Of a stretch of 7,675 nt of DNA, positions 6,203-7,675 are shown in pieces (position 1 is the stretch's first letter; the number at the start of each line of letters is the position of its first letter). The notes beneath the pieces were generated by a model. The model searched no databases. It was not told the DNA's origin and saw nothing but the letters and a program-made list of their open reading frames with translations. Origin of the DNA: Clostridioides sp. (lineage in GTDB: Bacteria > Bacillota > Clostridia > Peptostreptococcales > Peptostreptococcaceae); assembly GCA_031272305.1 (NCBI GenBank), contig JAISUA010000127.1, forward strand, positions 1 to 7,675, written 5' to 3'. Both the position numbers and the translations under genes were made by a program.

Positions 6203-6265
6203 AATAAGAACGAAATTAAAACATATCAAAAACATATCAAAATTAAAATCAGAAGAAAACTAAAA
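6179..6265 (+). repeat. Duplicated 3' end of the MATE gene plus an 11-nt tandem repeat
   Basis: The last 24 bases of the MATE coding region plus two following A (6179-6204) recur exactly at 6240-6265, a 61-nt offset. Between them, ACATATCAAAA is repeated twice in tandem (6221-6231, 6232-6242). The second copy is outside the reading frame of the gene and untranslated. A local slippage or recombination duplication is the simplest explanation. Confidence 0.8.
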
Positions 6266-6313
6266 AAATAAGCTGATTACTTGTTAAAAAAACAATTCAA
6301 TCAGCTTATTTTT
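6264..6313. terminator. Bidirectional rho-independent terminator
   Basis: A perfect 15-bp stem (6264-6278 with 6299-6313; core ATAAGCTGATT) encloses a 20-nt loop. The loop can itself pair TTGTT (6281-6285) with AACAA (6291-6295). The A-run on the left and T-run on the right give a U-tract in either direction. It lies between the ends of the convergent MATE (6202) and nitroreductase (6354) genes and should serve both. Confidence 0.85.
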
Positions 6314-6353
6314 ATATTTAGTTGTTTATTTATTATAGTTAAATTTCAAAAAA

Positions 6354-7232
6354 TTACAGTACACAATGACTTACATAATTATAGCAACTTGGTATTTTGT
6401 AATCTTTTTCTAAAGGCATGAATGACCATATTGTTTTTGTAAGAGTTGAATTGATAATTAGATGTAAATACAACATAATAATTCCAATATCAATTTGACC
6501 TTCATAATAGTCTACATTTTCGTCGTTGTTTTTGATTGTTAGGATGATTTTTTCGCCATCGATTATAAATTTCCAAGGTTGTCTGTTTAAAGTTGAAGGA
6601 GCAAGTCTGATATAAGTAAACGCATCAAGTAAACCTCTTTCTCCTAAAGTATCAATCTCAATATTATTTCCCCATTCATCTAAATAAACTAAATTTGGTA
6701 TACCTTCTCTTGTAGAAGTATCATTTGCTACATAATCTAGATTTGACTTAGAATAGTTATCTCCTGTTTTAGAAGGATTTATGATTTTTTTCTTATTAGA
6801 TTCTTCTCTGTGTCCAATTGCTATGATAGCTGTCACTTCTTTAGAAGAATCAATACTAAGAGCGTTTTTTATAGCATCGCTATCTTTAAAAGTTATAAAA
6901 CAAGAATCAAGTTCTAAATCAGTTGCTTTCAATCTTAAATTTTCTGCTATAAAACCAGCATTTATTAGATAATGTTCTTTTTTGTCTGAAAGTAGTATTA
7001 TATAATTTGGTGCTTGTATCATATTCCCTTTGTAACCTGCTATTCCAAAAAGTTTCTTATAAACGTTTTCCTCGCTATCAACTAATGATACTATAGATAT
7101 ATCAATGTTATCTATTAATTTATCACATTTAGTTGAGTAATCTACAATTTCATTTATCATTTGTTTGTCGATGATTTCATCAGTAAATTCCCTTGTTGAT
7201 TTTTGTTTTTGTATTAATTCTTTATAATTCAT
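6354..7232 (-). CDS. Nitroreductase-family flavoprotein, fused two-half type (TM1586-like)
   Basis: This 292-aa cytoplasmic protein is probably FMN-binding and NAD(P)H-dependent; the substrate is unknown. It has two nitroreductase-like halves. The N-terminal half has STREF (12-16, the Arg normally contacting the FMN phosphate), APNYIIL (74-80), the helix NAGFIAENLRLKATDLELDS (91-110) and AIIAIGHREE (135-144). The C-terminal half carries APSTLNRQPWKFII (211-224), very like the APSxxNRQPW flavin-site motif of the family. Such single-chain pseudo-dimers are known from the Thermotoga TM1586 group. The start follows TAGGAGGT (7239-7246) at seven bases. The gene lies 26 nt downstream of a 58-aa gene on the same strand, so the two are probably co-transcribed. 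It ends at the shared bidirectional terminator. Family membership is fairly sure; the exact subgroup and any catalytic role are inferred. Confidence 0.82.
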   Translation of the reverse strand: MNYKELIQKQKSTREFTDEIIDKQMINEIVDYSTKCDKLIDNIDISIVSLVDSEENVYKKLFGIAGYKGNMIQAPNYIILLSDKKEHYLINAGFIAENLRLKATDLELDSCFITFKDSDAIKNALSIDSSKEVTAIIAIGHREESNKKKIINPSKTGDNYSKSNLDYVANDTSTREGIPNLVYLDEWGNNIEIDTLGERGLLDAFTYIRLAPSTLNRQPWKFIIDGEKIILTIKNNDENVDYYEGQIDIGIIMLYLHLIINSTLTKTIWSFMPLEKDYKIPSCYNYVSHCVL

Positions 7233-7258
7233 TTAAAAACCTCCTAAGTAATAACTCA

Positions 7259-7435
7259 TTATTTTGAGATGTTTTTTATATGTTTTTCTTCTATAGCATA
7301 TAATTTTAGTCTGTGTACAACTATAATGTCTTCTAAATTATCAGATAAACTTATTATTCTTACGCACTTATTCCTAATTTCTTCTGGAAGTTCTGGGTCA
7401 TTTGTTAAATTTACATATTCATCATATCTGTACAT
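7259..7435 (-). CDS. Small protein of unknown function, upstream of the nitroreductase
   Basis: This 58-aa protein begins MYRYDEYVNLTNDPELPEEI and ends in a basic KHIKNISK. I do not recognise a family. It is hydrophilic, with no membrane segment, signal peptide or cysteine pair (one Cys only). The middle (VRIISLSDNLEDIIVVHRLK) alternates hydrophobic and charged residues, as in a small folded helical or alpha/beta domain. The preferred ATG (7433-7435) has AGAAGG nine bases upstream. An in-frame ATG three codons earlier (7442-7444) directly abuts that site and is less likely; using it would give 61 aa. The stop is 26 nt before the nitroreductase start, suggesting one operon. The reverse strand is also open here but has a worse, low-complexity hydrophobic translation. 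Confidence 0.6.
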   Translation of the reverse strand: MYRYDEYVNLTNDPELPEEIRNKCVRIISLSDNLEDIIVVHRLKLYAIEEKHIKNISK

Positions 7436-7444
7436 ACTAATCAT

Positions 7445-7450
7445 CCTTCT
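7445..7450 (-). promoter_or_regulatory. Ribosome binding site of the 58-aa gene
   Basis: On the minus strand AGAAGG ends directly next to the ATG at 7444 and nine bases before the ATG at 7435. The spacing selects the second ATG. Confidence 0.5.
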
Positions 7451-7462
7451 CTAAAAGTTTTT

Positions 7463-7468
7463 ATTATA
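7463..7468 (-). promoter_or_regulatory. Possible -10 box for the small-protein/nitroreductase pair
   Basis: The minus strand reads TATAAT here, just upstream of the ribosome binding site, giving a very short leader. No convincing -35 hexamer is at the right distance. The remaining sequence to the window end (about 200 nt) is AT-rich and shows no gene. Confidence 0.3.
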
Positions 7469-7675
7469 TAATTTGTATCACGTAAGTATTATTTGTGAAT
7501 GCAAATTTTGTAATTAGTTATTCTTAATCTTAAGTATATTATATCGCTTATTAATATAATACTCTATTTTAAATATCATTATACTATAGCATTTGAAATT
7601 AGTATACCATATTTAGAGAAATTTTATAATAAAAATTATTTTCTGTTGCACTTCTCATAATAAGACTTTCAGGAA

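Noticed and set aside
6781..6972. Open plus-strand frame inside the nitroreductase gene
   Set aside because: It is antisense to conserved motifs of the nitroreductase and has no ribosome binding site.
7269..7454. Open plus-strand frame opposite the 58-aa gene
   Set aside because: Its translation is low-complexity hydrophobic with no ribosome binding site; the minus-strand frame has better composition and context.

Overview
The window reads as chromosomal DNA of a low-GC, anaerobic Gram-positive bacterium of the Clostridia type. The spacers are extremely AT-rich, Shine-Dalgarno sites are strong (AAGGAGG, AGGAGGG, TAGGAGGT), codons are A/T-ending (AGA, GGA, ATA), and an NfnAB-type ferredoxin/NADP oxidoreductase is present. 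Species cannot be fixed from sequence alone; a Peptostreptococcaceae-like host is a guess.

Layout, left to right. (1) The left edge holds a plus-strand piece of an ABC-transporter ATPase around its Q-loop. It loses homology and stops by 163, overlapping tail-to-tail the minus-strand gene for a membrane-anchored HlyD/RND-type adaptor protein (128-1348). (2) A 700-nt AT-rich gap (about 1361-2057) holds a dispersed repeat, an inverted repeat, three direct-repeat pairs and promoter-like boxes. (3) A two-gene plus-strand operon, nfnA-nfnB (2070-4360), is joined by a one-base TAATG overlap. It encodes the electron-bifurcating enzyme that links NADH, NADPH and ferredoxin. (4) A 470-nt gap (4361-4831) holds a long imperfect hairpin, a probable terminator and a second copy of the dispersed repeat. 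(5) A MepA-like MATE efflux pump (4832-6202, TTG start) ends in a duplicated 3' tail. (6) A bidirectional terminator (6264-6313) separates it from a convergent minus-strand pair: a 58-aa protein of unknown function and a two-half nitroreductase-family flavoprotein. (7) The last 225 nt carry no gene that I can see.

The core genes are ordinary: redox balance (Nfn), drug or solute export (MATE, adaptor) and a putative flavin reductase. I see no clear new multi-gene system. The most unusual signal is a ~50-nt repeat with an internal hairpin. It lies about 85-106 nt upstream of both export genes (adaptor and MATE), on opposite strands, each time in the same orientation as the gene it precedes. The broken ABC ATPase next to an intact adaptor suggests rearrangement at the left edge. 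All family assignments come from reading motifs; no database search was possible.
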